This document shows, in pieces, positions 9,916 to 17,999 of a DNA stretch of 64,000 bases (positions within the stretch are counted from its first letter, which is position 1; every line of letters begins with the position of its first letter). The position numbers and the translations under genes were made by a program. The DNA comes from Palsa-513 sp050010595 (GTDB taxonomy: Bacteria > Actinomycetota > Thermoleophilia > Solirubrobacterales > Solirubrobacteraceae): assembly GCA_050010595.1 (NCBI GenBank), contig JBEKKS010000004.1:1-64000 (forward strand), read 5' to 3'. The notes under the pieces were generated by a model that did no database searches, was not told the origin of the DNA, and worked only from the letters and a program-made list of their open reading frames with translations.

Positions 9916-10077
9916 CTACCAGCCCCTAGTGCGGTCTAAAACGATGCGGGCCACCATCACGACGACGGCCAGCACAACCAGCGACGGCAGAACATGCGGC
10001 AGCACGTGGTTCAGACTGCTCAGGCAGACCGTCACGACCACGAGACAGCCAAGGGCTCGTTCAATCTGACCGGTCAT
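9916..10077 (-). CDS. 53-residue membrane protein
   Basis: ATG 10077 with AAAGGGGAT upstream, TAG at 9916. MTGQIERALGCLVVVTVCLS is followed by a second hydrophobic stretch 'PSLVVLAVVVMVARIVL' and a basic end, so one hairpin of two short helices or one bent helix. It lies upstream of the operator-controlled promoter of the transfer operon, in the same direction. A membrane anchor for the transfer ATPase is a reasonable guess, not shown. Confidence 0.6.
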   Translation of the reverse strand: MTGQIERALGCLVVVTVCLSSLNHVLPHVLPSLVVLAVVVMVARIVLDRTRGW

Positions 10078-10178
10078 TGGTGATCCCCTTTCATGCGCGG
10101 GTTCGAGCTACGGTTTGTGCTCGTGCCCTACTCTGAGCGCACCGGGCGGGGCATTTCGGGTGCTCTACTGGGGGACTT

Positions 10179-11222
10179 GTGGCCTCGCCGCTTATTCCGT
10201 CACCAGCCGACCTTGCAGCCGAGCTAACCGAGCTGCTGCGCGGGGGCGTGACGATCAATGGACTGCGCAACTGCTCGTCCGTGCTGGCGCTTCCACTCGC
10301 TCGCGCCAAGTCCGCCAGCGATGATGCGCACGACTTGGCGGTCGCCGCCCACACCCTGATAACTGAGGCGGCGATTCGGGCCGATGGTGGCGCAGCCGGA
10401 GCAGCGACAAGGCTGCTCGGCTTGGCACCGGGAACACGGGGCAGTTTGCTCAAGGATCGACGGCGGTGGGCAGCCGAAGTCCTGCACGTCTCGGTCGAGC
10501 ACTTGCGTAAAGACCGCGAGCCGCTCCTACTTGAAGCAGTGGCCGACGAGCTATACGGCGCGGACAGCGCGTTCCGGCTACGCCAGCGGCATCGCATCGA
10601 ACCGGAGCGCTCGCCCGAGCAGTCGGGCCTCAGGGTTGACTGGCTAGCGCAGCACCGGAGCTACCGACGCGTCTGGACGCCGCTTTGCGGCGCCCGCAAC
10701 GATTTGAACATTCTGCGTCGGTACCTCGACGCTGACGACGTAGATGAGGCAGCGATCGCCGACCGGCTGTGCAGCCTCAGTTGGTACTGGGCGATGTTCC
10801 TCATTGCGCTGACGCGCTTCGTGCAGGAACAGGGCGGCCTGTGGCTGCTGGCCGACGCCGAGAGCGAAATAGCCGCAGCCGACGCCATCTACAAAGTCCA
10901 GTTCTATGCGCCGCTCGGCGAAGCCGACAACTCGTGGCTCCGCACGCTCCTGGCCGACACGGAGCACGAAGAGTTAGACGGCTTTAGTGACCGCCTTGTT
11001 GCTGCTGGGGAGCGACGACAGGAACTAATGGCGGCGTGGGTCGCTTGGGCCAGCCAATGCGACGACGAAGGCGACGCCGACGACTGCACGTGCTCGCTCC
11101 ACGTCTGGCTTAGGGCCGCCGAGCAATTCATTCGCCTGATCGACGAGGACTGGTACCGGGTTGCGGACTACTACCGCGCGTCCGAAGTCGATCCGAGCGG
11201 AGTGGATGTTCGGGAGCTATGA
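10179..11222 (+). CDS. hypothetical element protein, 347 residues
   Basis: Starts at GTG 10179 and is divergent from the transfer operon. The N-terminal third contains 'LGLAPGTRGSLLKDRRRWAA' followed by 'EVLHVSVEHLRKDRE', a short helix-turn-helix-like segment often seen near the N-terminus of uncharacterised actinobacterial mobile-element proteins. The middle ('WYWAMFLIALTRFVQEQGGL') is amphipathic-helical. The end is rich in Trp, Asp and Cys ('CDDEGDADDCTCSLHVWL'). No enzyme motif is recognised. It may read or regulate the divergent region; this is a guess. Confidence 0.7.
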   Translation: MASPLIPSPADLAAELTELLRGGVTINGLRNCSSVLALPLARAKSASDDAHDLAVAAHTLITEAAIRADGGAAGAATRLLGLAPGTRGSLLKDRRRWAAEVLHVSVEHLRKDREPLLLEAVADELYGADSAFRLRQRHRIEPERSPEQSGLRVDWLAQHRSYRRVWTPLCGARNDLNILRRYLDADDVDEAAIADRLCSLSWYWAMFLIALTRFVQEQGGLWLLADAESEIAAADAIYKVQFYAPLGEADNSWLRTLLADTEHEELDGFSDRLVAAGERRQELMAAWVAWASQCDDEGDADDCTCSLHVWLRAAEQFIRLIDEDWYRVADYYRASEVDPSGVDVREL

Positions 11223-11238
11223 CTCGGCGAACTGGACA

Positions 11239-11607
11239 TCAGCTCGGTGACGTTCGGCTGGCCTTGCGCTCCTGCTCTCTATCGTGTTCTCGCCAACGCC
11301 TCCTGAACTCATCGTGATACGCCTGGCCCTCGCGCCGCACATAAATGCCGCGTCCCGGCTTCAACCGCAGCGGCCGCTGCTCTTCCTCGTCAAAAGCATC
11401 GCCGGTGAGTACATTGCCCGTTCCCCACGTAGATTGAAGAAGGGTCAGACTCGCCTTGAACAGCGGCTCATCCTCGATACAGGGGTCTAATACGGTGACC
11501 CCTTGGGCCACCAATTCTTGCCAGTTGTCCTCGGTCACGGCGTCGAGATTTGGAAAGACATATTCCTTGCCAGGTTCGCCGCCGGCCGGTACTGCTTGGT
11601 GCTTCAT
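11239..11607 (-). CDS. hypothetical protein, 122 residues
   Basis: Soluble acidic-to-basic small protein with 'EYVFPNLDAVTEDNWQELVA' and a basic C-terminal helix 'YHDEFRRRWREHDREQERK'. No family is recognised. It converges on the 347-residue gene 17 bases away. ATG 11607 is the first good start. Confidence 0.55.
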   Translation of the reverse strand: MKHQAVPAGGEPGKEYVFPNLDAVTEDNWQELVAQGVTVLDPCIEDEPLFKASLTLLQSTWGTGNVLTGDAFDEEEQRPLRLKPGRGIYVRREGQAYHDEFRRRWREHDREQERKASRTSPS

Positions 11608-11644
11608 ACATCTGCGGCACTGGGCCGCAGAACCAGTATGAGAT

Positions 11645-12376
11645 ATGGCGCTGGCTTATGTCAATCTCGCCATGAAGATCGAGGAAGCGCGGGAGATACT
11701 CGGCGTCGACCACAACGCCACCGAAGCCGACGTCAAAAAGGCATATCGGAAGCTAGCTCGGCAGTATCACTCGGATCGCAATCCCAACAACCCTGAGGCC
11801 GAAGCCAAGCTCAAGAGCGTCAACAATGCTCACGACGAGTTTACGAAGCACTTTGCGACCCGCGCCAAGACATCGGGGGCGCCCCCCGGAGCCGGACAAA
11901 CTCGACGAGCATCTTCCCGCCCAGCTGGAGCCCGTTCGGCCCGTAGTGGTCAGCGGCCTCCGCCACCTCCCCCAGGCGATGTCCGTCCTGTGCCAACGAA
12001 CGACAGTCCACGCGAAGACGCGGTGCCGTTCGTTGCAACCTCCCAAGGCGCTGCTTCACGCTTGGCACAGCAGCACACATTTTTGCTTCTCCATGTAGCG
12101 CTACTGGCAGCCTCGTTTGTCTTGGCGCTCCAGGCAATGCCTACATTCGCCAGATGGCACTCATTGTTTTTGCACAGCGCAAACAGCTCGGTCAACGGCG
12201 GCGGTCTCGCGGCACCGATCGCTGGACTTTTCGTAGCTATCGCCATCTGCGTCTGGGCCGCTGGACCACCGTTTCTGATGCTGCTGACGGCGATACAGAA
12301 GAGCTGGGTCGCGCGCGTCGTCAGCTATCTAGCGTGCGCTGCCACGGTTAGCTTCTGGGGCCCGGTTTTCCGATGA
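11645..12376 (+). CDS. J-domain protein with membrane segments; HPD replaced by HSD
   Basis: 243 residues. A J-domain covers about 11-72: 'EEAREILGVDHNATEADVKK', then 'AYRKLARQYHSDRNPNNPEA'. The tripeptide that stimulates Hsp70 is His-Ser-Asp at 42-44 instead of His-Pro-Asp. A linker rich in Pro, Arg and Gly (75-125) leads to two or three hydrophobic helices ('LLLHVALLAASFVLALQAM', 'GLFVAIAICVWAAGPPFLML', 'VVSYLACAATVSFWG'). It should be a membrane-tethered J-protein. Start ATG 11645; ATG 11672 is also in frame and begins at the J-domain. HPD changes usually abolish DnaK stimulation, so this may be a J-like scaffold. Confidence 0.75.
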   Translation: MALAYVNLAMKIEEAREILGVDHNATEADVKKAYRKLARQYHSDRNPNNPEAEAKLKSVNNAHDEFTKHFATRAKTSGAPPGAGQTRRASSRPAGARSARSGQRPPPPPPGDVRPVPTNDSPREDAVPFVATSQGAASRLAQQHTFLLLHVALLAASFVLALQAMPTFARWHSLFLHSANSSVNGGGLAAPIAGLFVAIAICVWAAGPPFLMLLTAIQKSWVARVVSYLACAATVSFWGPVFR

Positions 12377-12460
12377 GCGCTCAAGGCGCTGGACTCGGGC
12401 GAGACTACGTATGCTGATCCACCGCTCAAATCGTTACGCGATACACGGGAGGACTCGGTC

Positions 12461-12784
12461 GTGGCAGCCGAAGACTTTTTCAAGCAGATGGGACTCGATC
12501 ATCTATCCGATGACGAGAAGCAGAAGATGGCTGAGGACGTAGGTCAAGTCGTGCTCGACCGAGTCGAGCACCGTTGCCTGTCGTTGCTGGGTCGCAAGGA
12601 GCGGAAGGCCTTTGAGAAGGCGATGCAAGCCGATCCGGCCGAGGCCTATGCGCTACTGGATCAGTACCTCCCGGACACCAAGCGTCCTAGCTTCCAGTCG
12701 ATCATGGACGAGGAAACCGAACGCATACGGACCGAGATGTTGGGGACGCAGAACGCCGTGATGCAGAAGCTCGGACTTAGCTGA
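12461..12784 (+). CDS. hypothetical protein resembling DUF5663
   Basis: 107 residues, all-helical: 'FFKQMGLDHLSDDEKQKMAE', then 'VVLDRVEHRCLSLLGRKERK' and 'AFEKAMQADPAEAYALLDQY'. The pattern of an N-terminal 'LG L s eek' segment and an 'F.k... .dp..a...l' segment is like DUF5663 proteins of candidate-phylum and actinobacterial elements; this is from memory of the family, not a search. GTG 12461 has GGGAGG 5 bases upstream. Confidence 0.55.
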   Translation: MAAEDFFKQMGLDHLSDDEKQKMAEDVGQVVLDRVEHRCLSLLGRKERKAFEKAMQADPAEAYALLDQYLPDTKRPSFQSIMDEETERIRTEMLGTQNAVMQKLGLS

Positions 12785-12809
12785 CGGCCGTTGTATCAAT
12801 CACCTCTGA

Positions 12810-13646
12810 CTAAAGCGAGCGGAACTCGCTACCCAGGGCACGCAGAAACGATTGCCGAGCGGCGTCCGCTCTTTCAATGCCGTTGAGCGCGATGTGAGCG
12901 CCAGGCGCGGTGATTTGTCCGGCCAAGTCGCTTTCGGACAGCTCCTGCCATCGAGCTGCCTGAGCGTCGTGCGGCTGGGCAGCCAGTCGCTGCTTCGCCA
13001 CGGCCTGGACGACGTCCGCCAGTAGCCCGGAGGAGTCAATCTTGCGTGTCGCCGTCGGTCGATCACCCGGTAGTTTGCGAACTTCCTCGCGGACGACGCA
13101 GTGGACGCCGCCGAAGGTCTCGCCGACGTTGTAGGCGCAGACCGAGTTGACGCTGATCCCGCCGAAAGTCTTGCGGCTGATCTCGGCGGTTACGTCGCTG
13201 ACCGCTGTGTGCGGTAGCGAGAACACGATCAGGCGATCGTCTTCCAAGCCGAACTTACCGCCGAGATACTCGGCAGCGATCAGCGAGCCGCACAGCCGTT
13301 TGTTGGTGAGAAGCACAAAGCCGACGCCAGCGGCTACGGGGACGTGCATGGCATCCGGTCCGGTAGGTGCCTGCTTCCCCTCAGCGTCGTAGGCCACGCT
13401 GATCGTGACATCGGCGTCATAGAGTCCGACTGCGGTCTCACCGGCATCAGGCTCGGGAAAGTGCATGTGGGTCCGTATCTGAAGTGGCGCGTAGTTGACC
13501 TTGCGGCCGGGCGGCTCGAACTGAATCGGCGCCCAGCCGGGACAGTCCTCGTGGCTGTGCTCTCGGACATAGGCGACAGCCGCTTTATCGAGTGCCACGA
13601 TGTCCTGCTCAGCCGCCGGACGACGAGCTCGCGCCGGGAATGCCAC
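12810..13646 (-). CDS. hypothetical protein, 278 residues, last gene of a four-gene unit
   Basis: No signal peptide. The centre ('AGVGFVLLTNKRLCGSLIAA' and 'LIVFSLPHTAVSDVTAEISR') has the strand pattern of a PH-like or 'bacterial PH' domain: a nucleotide-free beta-sandwich with 'G.vllTnkRl'. A C-terminal helical region follows. It overlaps the preceding gene by 38 bases and ends the unit 15096-12810. Function unknown. Confidence 0.6.
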   Translation of the reverse strand: MAFPARARRPAAEQDIVALDKAAVAYVREHSHEDCPGWAPIQFEPPGRKVNYAPLQIRTHMHFPEPDAGETAVGLYDADVTISVAYDAEGKQAPTGPDAMHVPVAAGVGFVLLTNKRLCGSLIAAEYLGGKFGLEDDRLIVFSLPHTAVSDVTAEISRKTFGGISVNSVCAYNVGETFGGVHCVVREEVRKLPGDRPTATRKIDSSGLLADVVQAVAKQRLAAQPHDAQAARWQELSESDLAGQITAPGAHIALNGIERADAARQSFLRALGSEFRSL

Positions 13647-14073
13647 AGTTGGTGGCTAGAAATTGGTTGACAGCGTTGGTTGCTCCCTGGACGCTGAAGC
13701 CGGTGACGACTGCGCTGCCCAGCGCCGCCAGCGGATCGGACAGCCCGCTGCCCTCGCTGCTTTGCAGCTGATTGAAGGCGGTCGCCAGCTCCTGGAAGTC
13801 TGGCTCGACGTCTGATGGCGCGACGGCTGCCATCTGGCTCATCAGCCCACCGACCTGGCCGGCCGCCCCGGTGAGGTTGCCGAGTGCTGCCAGAGGGTCG
13901 CTCGAGGCATTGGTCCCACTCTGGGCGAGCTGGTTATGCAGCGCCAGACCATTGGTGTCCCAGACGTGACAGACGGCCTCGACCGAGCGGTGGGTGTCGA
14001 AGTGCCGGACAGCCACGACCACGCCGACGACCAGCAGCCCGATGAGTAGAAGCCTGCTTATCAGGGGGGACAC
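13609..14073 (-). CDS. membrane-anchored hypothetical protein
   Basis: 154 residues with one N-terminal helix (about 5-22, 'LISRLLLIGLLVVGVVVAV'), then an outside domain with two cysteines (C35 and one near the end) and repeated 'SDPLAALG' segments, each leading into a hydrophobic stretch. The duplicated 'SDPLAALGNLTG / SDPLAALGSAVV' suggests internal repetition. Function unknown. It follows the 153-residue gene by 9 bases. Confidence 0.6.
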   Translation of the reverse strand: MSPLISRLLLIGLLVVGVVVAVRHFDTHRSVEAVCHVWDTNGLALHNQLAQSGTNASSDPLAALGNLTGAAGQVGGLMSQMAAVAPSDVEPDFQELATAFNQLQSSEGSGLSDPLAALGSAVVTGFSVQGATNAVNQFLATNCGIPGASSSSGG

Positions 14074-14082
14074 GCCCGCGCC

Positions 14083-14544
14083 TCAGACTGGCGGCAGCAG
14101 CGCGAAGGTCGGATCAGCAGTTTGGAGCGCGGCGACGAAGTGGTCGCGAAACTCTTCGAACAGGTTGGCTCGGAGCAGCTTCTTATCCTTGGTACGCCAA
14201 CGAGCCAGCTGTAACGCGACCACTGAGCCGTTGGGCTGGTCGCTGCTGGGGAGCACCCAGACGCGCGCTTGCCAGTGCCAGCCGCGATAGCCGGTCCCGG
14301 CGTGCTTGCCGACTTGGGGCTCGGCACAGATGACGGTACGGTTGCCATCGGCCTCGATGCGTAGCCAGAAGCCGTGAGTGCGTTTGGCGGTGATGGCCAG
14401 GAAGCCCGTCTCTGGCGTGTAACCCTCGACGAGGCGCTGGAGCATGGCGAATACGTCCGCCTCACTCAGCTGGGCCGCTCCGCGTACTGGGGCCAGCAGA
14501 CGCTCAGTGGCGCGCTTGTTGAACTGACCGCTGATGACTCCCAC
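14083..14544 (-). CDS. hypothetical soluble protein, 153 residues
   Basis: Mixed alpha/beta protein with 'ETGFLAITAKRTHGFWLRIE', 'VICAEPQVGKHAGTGYRGWH' and 'WQARVWVLPSSDQPNGSVVA'. The strand-rich middle resembles a small binding domain; no motif is recognised. Six bases separate it from the upstream membrane gene and nine from the downstream one, so it is cotranscribed. Confidence 0.55.
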   Translation of the reverse strand: MGVISGQFNKRATERLLAPVRGAAQLSEADVFAMLQRLVEGYTPETGFLAITAKRTHGFWLRIEADGNRTVICAEPQVGKHAGTGYRGWHWQARVWVLPSSDQPNGSVVALQLARWRTKDKKLLRANLFEEFRDHFVAALQTADPTFALLPPV

Positions 14545-14550
14545 GGCCGA

Positions 14551-15096
14551 CTACTTCGGCGGATCAAGAGGCTTCCAGCCGCCACCGCCCTGCCCCTTCT
14601 GGCCGGAGTACATCAGCGCCAAGACGGCGCTCACCAGGCATAGACCACCGACAATCAGCAGGACCAGACCGACGATCGCCAGCGTGGAGTCGGTCGTGCA
14701 GGTGCTCTGGGCTTGCGCATCGACCGACTGCCCCAAGGTGCCAAGGCTCGAATTGCAGATGGTGGCCATCGACTGGTAATGGCTACGCAGAGCGATGCCA
14801 CCAACCAGCGCGGCCAGGCTCAGGGCCGCAGTGATACCGGGGCTGAGGCCTGATCTACGACTCCTGACTCGCACCGCTTTGGAACCGCCGGTGGTCGAGA
14901 TGGCGGCGCCAGAATCCGACTCGGGTGGCTGGTCGCCGTTCGCTGAGGCGCTGCGTAGGAGCAGGCTGCCAATGGCGACCGCCAGAGCGACGATTGTTGC
15001 CGCCGCTACGGCGGTGTGGGTAGCACGTACAACGACCCAGGTGCCGACGAAGAGCGCCAGCGCTATGAGCAGGCGACGACCTGTGACCGGCGGCAT
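14551..15096 (-). CDS. membrane protein, 181 residues, first gene of the unit
   Basis: Four predicted helices in two pairs: 'LLIALALFVGTWVVVRA' and 'AAATIVALAVAIGSLLL'; then, after a Ser/Gly-rich linker, 'ITAALSLAALVGGIALRS' and 'LAIVGLVLLIVGGLCLVSAV'. Two cysteines flank the last loop. The C-terminal 'GQKGQGGGGWKPLDPPK' is polar. Probably a membrane partner of the two following anchored or soluble proteins. Divergent from the XRE gene at 15182. Confidence 0.6.
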   Translation of the reverse strand: MPPVTGRRLLIALALFVGTWVVVRATHTAVAAATIVALAVAIGSLLLRSASANGDQPPESDSGAAISTTGGSKAVRVRSRRSGLSPGITAALSLAALVGGIALRSHYQSMATICNSSLGTLGQSVDAQAQSTCTTDSTLAIVGLVLLIVGGLCLVSAVLALMYSGQKGQGGGGWKPLDPPK

Positions 15097-15181
15097 GGCG
15101 CGGCAGTGTACCTCAAATGTGGGCTATATACCGACTTGCGGGAATCGGCAAGGAGCCCAGTCTTGTGAGTCGTAGCGTGGG

Positions 15182-15535
15182 ATGGTCATGGCCAGCCCCA
15201 GAGGAGAGCAGGAAGCCAGCCGAGCCCTCGCACTTGGCGCCTTGGTGCGCAAGCTCCGCCGCGAGCGCGGCTTGACACTTACGCAGCTTGGCAAGCGGAT
15301 TCCGATGTCGCCGTCCAACCTGTCGCGGCTAGAACTCGGCGGCCAAGGGCCGCCGGCCGATGAGGTCATTAGCCGCATTGCTGCCGGCCTGGAAGTCGAT
15401 GCGGCCAGCTTGCTCCGTGCAGCCGGAAGGACGTCAGGCGGTCAGTCGTTCGAGGAGACGGTCCTCGCCCGGCTCGATGCCCTCAGCCGAGATATGAGCG
15501 ACGTCAAAGCCGCCGTGCTGCGAGAGCAACACTAG
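15182..15535 (+). CDS. second XRE-family regulator
   Basis: 117 residues. Helix-turn-helix: 'LALGALVRKLRRERGLTLTQ', then 'LGKRIPMSPSNLSRLELGGQ' and 'AGLEVDAASLLRAAG', followed by a short C-terminal helix. It is divergent from the membrane-protein unit 15096-12810 with an 85-base gap, the usual arrangement for a regulator of that unit. No copy of the O1-O3 repeat lies in that gap, so its specificity should differ from the first XRE protein. Confidence 0.85.
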   Translation: MVMASPRGEQEASRALALGALVRKLRRERGLTLTQLGKRIPMSPSNLSRLELGGQGPPADEVISRIAAGLEVDAASLLRAAGRTSGGQSFEETVLARLDALSRDMSDVKAAVLREQH

Positions 15536-15588
15536 TGGCTTAGCATCGTTGTTTCCGCACGGCTTGACGCTCGTGCGAACATACGTTC

Positions 15589-15906
15589 GTGTCGATCGCT
15601 TACGCCCGTCTCCGCGCCGCACTGGCTAGCGGCGACCTTGACTTCATCCGCTTTCACGCCCGCGAGCTGCCGGCGATCAGGCTCGGGGACGCGCTGCGCA
15701 TCTGCCTACTGATGCGGGACCAAGACCCCGAGCGCTACGAGCAAGCAGCGCTTCGCTGGATTGGCCGGTTTGCCTTGGAGGCGCGTACTGCCACCCTGGC
15801 TGACGTGCGGATGGCTGCCGACGCTCTCGGCCGCTTACCGAGCGAGGCAGACAACGCAATGACTGTCCTCCAGAGACTGTGCCTCAATCACGGCTTGGGG
15901 GATTGA
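15589..15906 (+). CDS. hypothetical helical protein, 105 residues
   Basis: GTG 15589. All-helical protein with 'LRICLLMRDQDPERYEQAAL' followed by 'RWIGRFALEARTATLADVRM', of a type common in actinobacterial genomes with no assigned role. It follows XRE by 53 bases in the same direction and probably shares its transcript. It converges on the TIGR02391-like gene. Confidence 0.6.
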   Translation: MSIAYARLRAALASGDLDFIRFHARELPAIRLGDALRICLLMRDQDPERYEQAALRWIGRFALEARTATLADVRMAADALGRLPSEADNAMTVLQRLCLNHGLGD

Positions 15907-15924
15907 GCGGCCCACGACGACGGC

Positions 15925-17094
15925 TCAATCGACTGGTGAAGCCGACTCAGCATCGGGCGATATCGGGCTGAATGCCTCGTCAAGTCTTCGCATTAGAAGA
16001 CTGGCGAGTGCGAGCTGTTCGAGCGCTTCGTTCTCATCGACGTCTATAGATGTCTCGTGTGCGTGCGGGTTGCGGATCGCCGCCATCGCGCCCATGAATA
16101 AGAAGCGGTAGCCGTCCTGAATACTGGCTCCGGTCTTCGTGTCGGGCTGCGCCAGCAATAGTCGCGGCGCTTTGTCACCAAAGGTCTGAGCCATCAGATC
16201 GCGTCCGTCGAGGTCGAGGCCGGTCAACTCCTGCACCCGACCATTCACAGCTTTGAATGCCTCGAATACCGCGGCGGCTGGCTGGCTTGCCTCGAACGGC
16301 TTTTGCGCGACCTCCCTAATGTGGTCGTGGAGCGCGGCCAACCGGGTGTCTCGCGCAAGGTCGCCGACTGCCGCGGCGGCGCCGCGAACAGGCTCGCCGA
16401 CGATCAAGCGGCCGTCATGGACGAACCAGCCTTGGCGCGCGAGATCTCGGGTGATGGCGTCTTGCTGGGCAGCGGTCGGGCCGCTATGCAACCAGTTATC
16501 GAGCCATGCGCCGAGGAAGTGACGTAACTCGCGGCGTTCGCCGCAGGAGCCCTCGGCGAGGGTGACGAAGGTGTGGTGGAGCAACGACGACGTATCTGGG
16601 AAGTCAGGCTCGGGGATGTGCTCTGCCGAGATGCCGGCCTCCGACAGCAATCGCTTTGCCTGGTACTGCGTGTACGGCTCCGCGATGGCTCCCGCTACGT
16701 CGTCGAGCGTGGAGGCTCTAATCATCCGTCCGTCGTCCTCGGCCGGCTCAGGCAGCGAGACACGCACGATCTGGCCGCGGGCCCGATCGCGTCCGGGGAT
16801 CGTCAGGGCGATGTTGTCAATCTGCTGTAGGTAGTAGTTGGGATTGCGCGGATCGGGCGGTGCAGCACCACCGATCTGTCCTTGAACCCGCCACGTTAGA
16901 AGGCCGGCGTCCAGCAAGGCGAACAGCTCACGAACGAACGTGTGGTAGTCCGCCTCCAAAGCTGTCGCCTCGCGTTTGCTTGCGACGGTTTGCATGAACG
17001 CCCAGCCGTTGTAGATCGCACCTGGGTTGTCACGCGTAGCCTCATCAACGACTTGCAAGATCTCAATGTCGTCCCAGAAGATCGCCATGCTCAC
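15925..17094 (-). CDS. TIGR02391 (Ymh)-like protein, candidate defence gene
   Basis: 389 residues. The C-terminal part (about 250-375) matches the TIGR02391/Ymh pattern: 'AFKAVNGRVQELTGLDLDGR', 'LMAQTFGDKAPRLLLA', 'SIQDGYRFLFMGAMAAIRNP' with 'HAHE', then 'LASLLMRRLDEAF'. The 'RNPxAHE' segment is HEPN-like (R-x(4)-H variants are RNase motifs), so RNA cleavage is possible. The N-terminal part ('YHTFVRELFALLDAGLLTWR') is helical and of unknown role. Ymh domains are common on plasmids, ICEs and near restriction genes. Divergent from the GIY-YIG-like gene, 111 bases apart. Confidence 0.7.
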   Translation of the reverse strand: MSMAIFWDDIEILQVVDEATRDNPGAIYNGWAFMQTVASKREATALEADYHTFVRELFALLDAGLLTWRVQGQIGGAAPPDPRNPNYYLQQIDNIALTIPGRDRARGQIVRVSLPEPAEDDGRMIRASTLDDVAGAIAEPYTQYQAKRLLSEAGISAEHIPEPDFPDTSSLLHHTFVTLAEGSCGERRELRHFLGAWLDNWLHSGPTAAQQDAITRDLARQGWFVHDGRLIVGEPVRGAAAAVGDLARDTRLAALHDHIREVAQKPFEASQPAAAVFEAFKAVNGRVQELTGLDLDGRDLMAQTFGDKAPRLLLAQPDTKTGASIQDGYRFLFMGAMAAIRNPHAHETSIDVDENEALEQLALASLLMRRLDEAFSPISPDAESASPVD

Positions 17095-17205
17095 AGTTTG
17101 ATGGAGCGGAGGCCGGACGCCCTCACTTCCTCGCCGAAAGTCTCCAGCCCACCATCAAGCGCTACCGTCTGGGCGTCGCGCGTGACGGCCAGACGAAGAG
17201 AGTGG

Positions 17206-17940
17206 ATGAGCTTGACGAAGGACGAAATCCTCGGAGAGATCCGGCGAACGGCGGCCGAAAACGCAGGCGTGCCGGTTGGTTGGCGACGCTTCCAGCAAAT
17301 GACGGGGATCAAGCCGTACGACTGGGGCAAGTATTGGGCTCGCTTCAGCGACGCCCAGGGCGAGGCGGGCTTCAATCCGAACAACCTGAACACGGCTTTT
17401 GACAACGCGTTCGTCTCAGACAAGCTGATCAGTCTCGTTCGCGAACTACAGGCGTTCCCAACCTATGCGGAAATGCGCGTCAAGAGGGCCCAAGACCCGT
17501 CATTCCCTCACGACCGAGTGTTCAGCCGGCTCGGTACGAAGAACGCACTGGTCGGCCGAGTCCTCGACTACTGCGGTGACAAGCCTGAGTATCAGGATGT
17601 CGTTGAGCTATGCGAAGCGATCTACAAGCCGAGCACCACTGCGGCCCCAACCGAGAATGGACAGGCGGCACCGGCCAAGTACGGCTTCGTCTACCTGGCT
17701 AAAGGGCACCCCGGCGAATACAAGATCGGCCGAACCAATCTCGTTGACCGGCGCATGTCTGAACTCGGGGCTACGGCGGCCGTAGAGCTACAACTCATTC
17801 ACGAGATCAAGACCGACGACCCTAGCGGCGTCGAGGCCTACTGGCACAAGCGGTTTGAGGGGAAGCGGATACGGGGTGAGTGGTTCCAGCTGAGAGTCGA
17901 TGACGTGGCGGCGTTCAAGCGTTGGAGGCGCATCACGTAG
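17206..17940 (+). CDS. GIY-YIG-like (T5orf172/Mug113 type) nuclease-domain protein
   Basis: 244 residues from ATG 17206; a longer frame to 16942 would cross the divergent gene and is not used. Residues 1-140 carry two homing-endonuclease-associated repeat-like segments ('VPVGWRRFQQMTGIKPYDWG' and 'AFPTYAEMRVKRAQDPSFPH'). Residues 159-236 are a GIY-YIG variant: 'YGFVYLAKGH', 'YKIGRTNLVDRRMSEL', 'EAYWHKRFEGKRIRGEWFQL', with Arg176 and Glu210 in the catalytic places. Such proteins occur in phages, mobile elements and defence loci. It probably binds DNA through the repeats and nicks it. Confidence 0.75.
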   Translation: MSLTKDEILGEIRRTAAENAGVPVGWRRFQQMTGIKPYDWGKYWARFSDAQGEAGFNPNNLNTAFDNAFVSDKLISLVRELQAFPTYAEMRVKRAQDPSFPHDRVFSRLGTKNALVGRVLDYCGDKPEYQDVVELCEAIYKPSTTAAPTENGQAAPAKYGFVYLAKGHPGEYKIGRTNLVDRRMSELGATAAVELQLIHEIKTDDPSGVEAYWHKRFEGKRIRGEWFQLRVDDVAAFKRWRRIT

Positions 17941-17999
17941 CAGAGTGTTGAGGTGGAATTGCCGAGCAGCAGACGCGCATACCGCCGATAACAAAGGCC

